Shown one piece after another: positions 30,320-32,155 of a DNA stretch of 32,155 nucleotides. The DNA comes from Sedimenticola sp. GTDB taxonomy: Bacteria; Pseudomonadota; Gammaproteobacteria; Chromatiales; Chromatiaceae. The notes beneath the pieces are model-generated. The model was not told the origin of the DNA. It saw only the letters and a program-made list of their open reading frames with translations, and searched no databases. Position numbers and translations under genes: made by a program. How positions within the stretch are numbered: position 1 is the first letter of the stretch; each line of letters begins with the position of its first letter. The stretch covers positions 1 through 32,155 of the forward strand of contig DRKS01000015.1 of the NCBI GenBank assembly GCA_011051655.1. The letters run 5' to 3'.

Positions 30320-32155
30320 GTGCAACAGTTCTCCGGGCTAGCTTTCGGGGTGCTGCTTCCGATTGCAGTGACAGCTGGGCCAGGGCGACTTGCTATCGAT
30401 AATCCGGGTGGATTCCAAAGTAACCAACCAACTGTGGTGATCACGCACGGCATTCAGCTTGCGGATAACCCTCCGTTGATTGGCGGAGAAGTCGACTGGG
30501 TTCATGATATGGCGCAGGCGATGATAACTAGACAGCAAGGTGCCAATCCGTTAGCGCCATTCAATGTGACCACGTACACATGGGGGGACGCTTTCCAGCC
30601 TTGCTCTGGGTTTACTTCATGCATTGATCCGACAAACCTGACCACTGTATATCAGGCAGCTCGTAATGCTGATCCATCGACCGTAACGCACGGCTTCAAC
30701 CTTGCCAAAAACTTGCTTGAGCTTAACCCTACAGATGATATCCATTTCGTGGGCCATAGTTCGGGAACCCATGTAAATGCGTTTGCTGCGCTTGGACTGG
30801 CCGCACTCGGAAAACCAGTAAAGCAATTTACTATTCTTGATAGACCATTTGGGAGAGTTCTTACTCCTGGCCCTACCGACGATGATCTGTTCAGAGATGC
30901 TCTGCCTTCAGGGCAAGTCACGTGGGTAGATAACTATTATGGTAATGCTGTGGCTGGGACTGGGGTTCCGCTAGAGGGCCTTCCTCCTGCATTATCAGGA
31001 ACGCCTCTTCCTGCGGCGTACAATCATTTTCTTAATAAAACACATTCAGGAGTTCACGAGTGGTACACAAACACAATTAATGCTGCAAGTAGTGAGGGCT
31101 TTTATTGGTCTGAAGAAGGAGGAGGATTTGCCGGCCGTCCAGGGCCTGATTGGACGCCCGGGAATATATATCCCTCACCGACAACGATCACGAGATGGAA
31201 CGGTGGCTCAGGAAATTGGAACGATGATTCCAACTGGGACCCACAGGCTGTTCCTAATAGGCTCTCATCTATAGACACAATAAATGATAATTTTGATGTT
31301 CAAATTGGTACTGGTTCTTCGGTAGCAATCGACACGACTGTTGAAATCCAGGATTTGTCAATCGTTGCCGGTTCCAGTGTTGAAGTAGAGAACGGGCAAT
31401 CCCTTATTCTCACAAGCGATCTGAGGGCCAACTTTGGTTCTGGAGTTGGTGTTAGCCTTATCAAAAACAACGGAAACTTTGTTCTGAATTCTACGGGGTT
31501 CAGCACGAAGCTTCTGATTGACGGCGTAGCAGCTCTAAGAGGTGACGGCACCCTATTGATGAGTGACCAGAGCCAAAATACTACCCGGGGTATAGGTTCG
31601 GATAACTGGCTGGTTAATGAGCAAGACCACAGGATCGAAGGAGCCGGGAAACTGGGTGACGGAACTTTGGGACTTATTAATGGGGGGGATATTGCTGCGA
31701 CAGGAACTGCTCCGTTAATTGTGCGCCCTGACAGTACGCTGGGGATGCTCAATGGTGGAAGGCTGATGGCCTCGGGCGGTGGTACATTACGGCTGGAAGG
31801 AAACATTGACAATATGCTTGATGGGCGAATCGAAGCTCAGTCCAGTTCGCGCGTGGATGTGCTTAGTGGAAGTGTGATTACTGGAGGAACGTTACAGGCT
31901 CAGGATGGTGGCATGGTGGAATTTGTTAACGGCGCCCTGCGGCGTGGCACGTTGACGACGCTGGGTACGGGGGTGGCACGGGCCAAGGGCTCGACCACGC
32001 TGGAGGACGTCACCCTCAAGGGCACCTTACGGGGACTCAATGGTAGCAGCATCACCCTGCGTGGCACGCTTACTAATAACGGGGTAGTAAGTCTCAACTC
32101 GACGGGCAGCTATACCGGCCTGTGGGTGGATGGCGATGTGACCCTGGCCGGAACC
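30320..32155 (+). CDS. Secreted lipase-like hydrolase fused to beta-helix repeats, 3' end outside window
   Basis: From the amber codon at 30308 the frame is open for 615 codons to the window edge, so the protein is larger than what is seen. The GTG at 30320 is used as a nominal start; it is followed by a hydrophobic stretch (FSGLAFGVLLPIAVTA) that could end a signal peptide. Residues about 35-270 look like an alpha/beta-hydrolase: VVITHG (His43) for the oxyanion site, the nucleophile elbow GHSSG with Ser147, a candidate acid Asp204 in VDNYYG, and His242 or His246 in THSGVHEWY. From residue 293, RWNGGSGNWNDDSNW opens a repetitive, Gly/Thr/Asn-rich region of beta-helix type (GTLQAQDGG, GTLRGLNGSSITLRGTL), as in autotransporter and PEP-CTERM proteins. 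It should act outside the cell. Base composition is lower in GC than the genes before it. Confidence 0.72.
   Translation, partial: MQQFSGLAFGVLLPIAVTAGPGRLAIDNPGGFQSNQPTVVITHGIQLADNPPLIGGEVDWVHDMAQAMITRQQGANPLAPFNVTTYTWGDAFQPCSGFTSCIDPTNLTTVYQAARNADPSTVTHGFNLAKNLLELNPTDDIHFVGHSSGTHVNAFAALGLAALGKPVKQFTILDRPFGRVLTPGPTDDDLFRDALPSGQVTWVDNYYGNAVAGTGVPLEGLPPALSGTPLPAAYNHFLNKTHSGVHEWYTNTINAASSEGFYWSEEGGGFAGRPGPDWTPGNIYPSPTTITRWNGGSGNWNDDSNWDPQAVPNRLSSIDTINDNFDVQIGTGSSVAIDTTVEIQDLSIVAGSSVEVENGQSLILTSDLRANFGSGVGVSLIKNNGNFVLNSTGFSTKLLIDGVAALRGDGTLLMSDQSQNTTRGIGSDNWLVNEQDHRIEGAGKLGDGTLGLINGGDIAATGTAPLIVRPDSTLGMLNGGRLMASGGGTLRLEGNIDNMLDGRIEAQSSSRVDVLSGSVITGGTLQAQDGGMVEFVNGALRRGTLTTLGTGVARAKGSTTLEDVTLKGTLRGLNGSSITLRGTLTNNGVVSLNSTGSYTGLWVDGDVTLAGT

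Noticed and set aside
31300-32097. Minus-strand ORFs at the right end
   Set aside because: They are proline/serine/valine-rich antisense readings of the repetitive beta-helix region, which is open on the plus strand.

Overview
The window looks like a chromosomal segment of a GC-rich gammaproteobacterium. The evidence is a fused RlmKL-type 23S rRNA methyltransferase, DarP (YjgA), a YgjP-like metallopeptidase, a UPF0149/YecA-SEC-C protein, chorismate synthase and LpxD, which together point to a Gram-negative bacterium with lipid A. No rRNA or tRNA gene and no CRISPR array was seen. The species cannot be named from the sequence.

Left third (1-11.5 kb): housekeeping and small stress or envelope genes. 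These are a YgjP-like peptidase cut by the left edge; a scarred 400-bp gap with a dispersed repeat, an IS200/IS605-like right-end hairpin and a broken transposase fragment; darP converging on rlmKL; a lipoprotein and an unassigned protein; a cold-shock protein with a textbook terminator; an RRM protein; a GIY-YIG nuclease overlapping a YecA-like protein; a class II aldolase/short-chain dehydrogenase fusion; a second lipoprotein; an exported kelch-type propeller protein; and a small cysteine-rich unknown.

Middle (11.6-26.1 kb): a two-domain 6-pyruvoyl-tetrahydropterin-synthase-like gene, then a 12-gene same-strand cluster for a cell-surface glycan. It opens with a winged-helix regulator that has a perfect inverted repeat over its likely promoter. 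A flippase, a sulfotransferase, a full asparagine synthetase overlapping a second synthetase-like protein without a glutaminase domain, a CapA-type metallophosphatase, five glycosyltransferases and a methyltransferase follow. Most junctions overlap or nearly touch, so it is probably one operon. The likely product is a sulfated, amidated and methylated polysaccharide. No polymerase or initiating glycosyl-phosphate transferase is visible, so those steps must be encoded elsewhere. The sulfotransferase and synthetase genes are clearly more AT-rich than the flanks.

Right end (26.2-32.2 kb): aroC, an MFS transporter and a solitary lpxD, then a 540-bp AT-rich regulatory stretch. That stretch holds two nearly identical 19-bp dyads and a -24/-12 (sigma-54) promoter candidate. 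Downstream, an open frame runs off the window: a lipase-like alpha/beta-hydrolase domain followed by a repetitive beta-helix-like region. It is in frame with, but separated by an amber codon from, a 59-codon ORF that carries the good ribosome-binding site. The promoter layout and protein style resemble the exported proteins of PEP-CTERM/exosortase systems. That is an inference, because the C-terminus lies outside the window.
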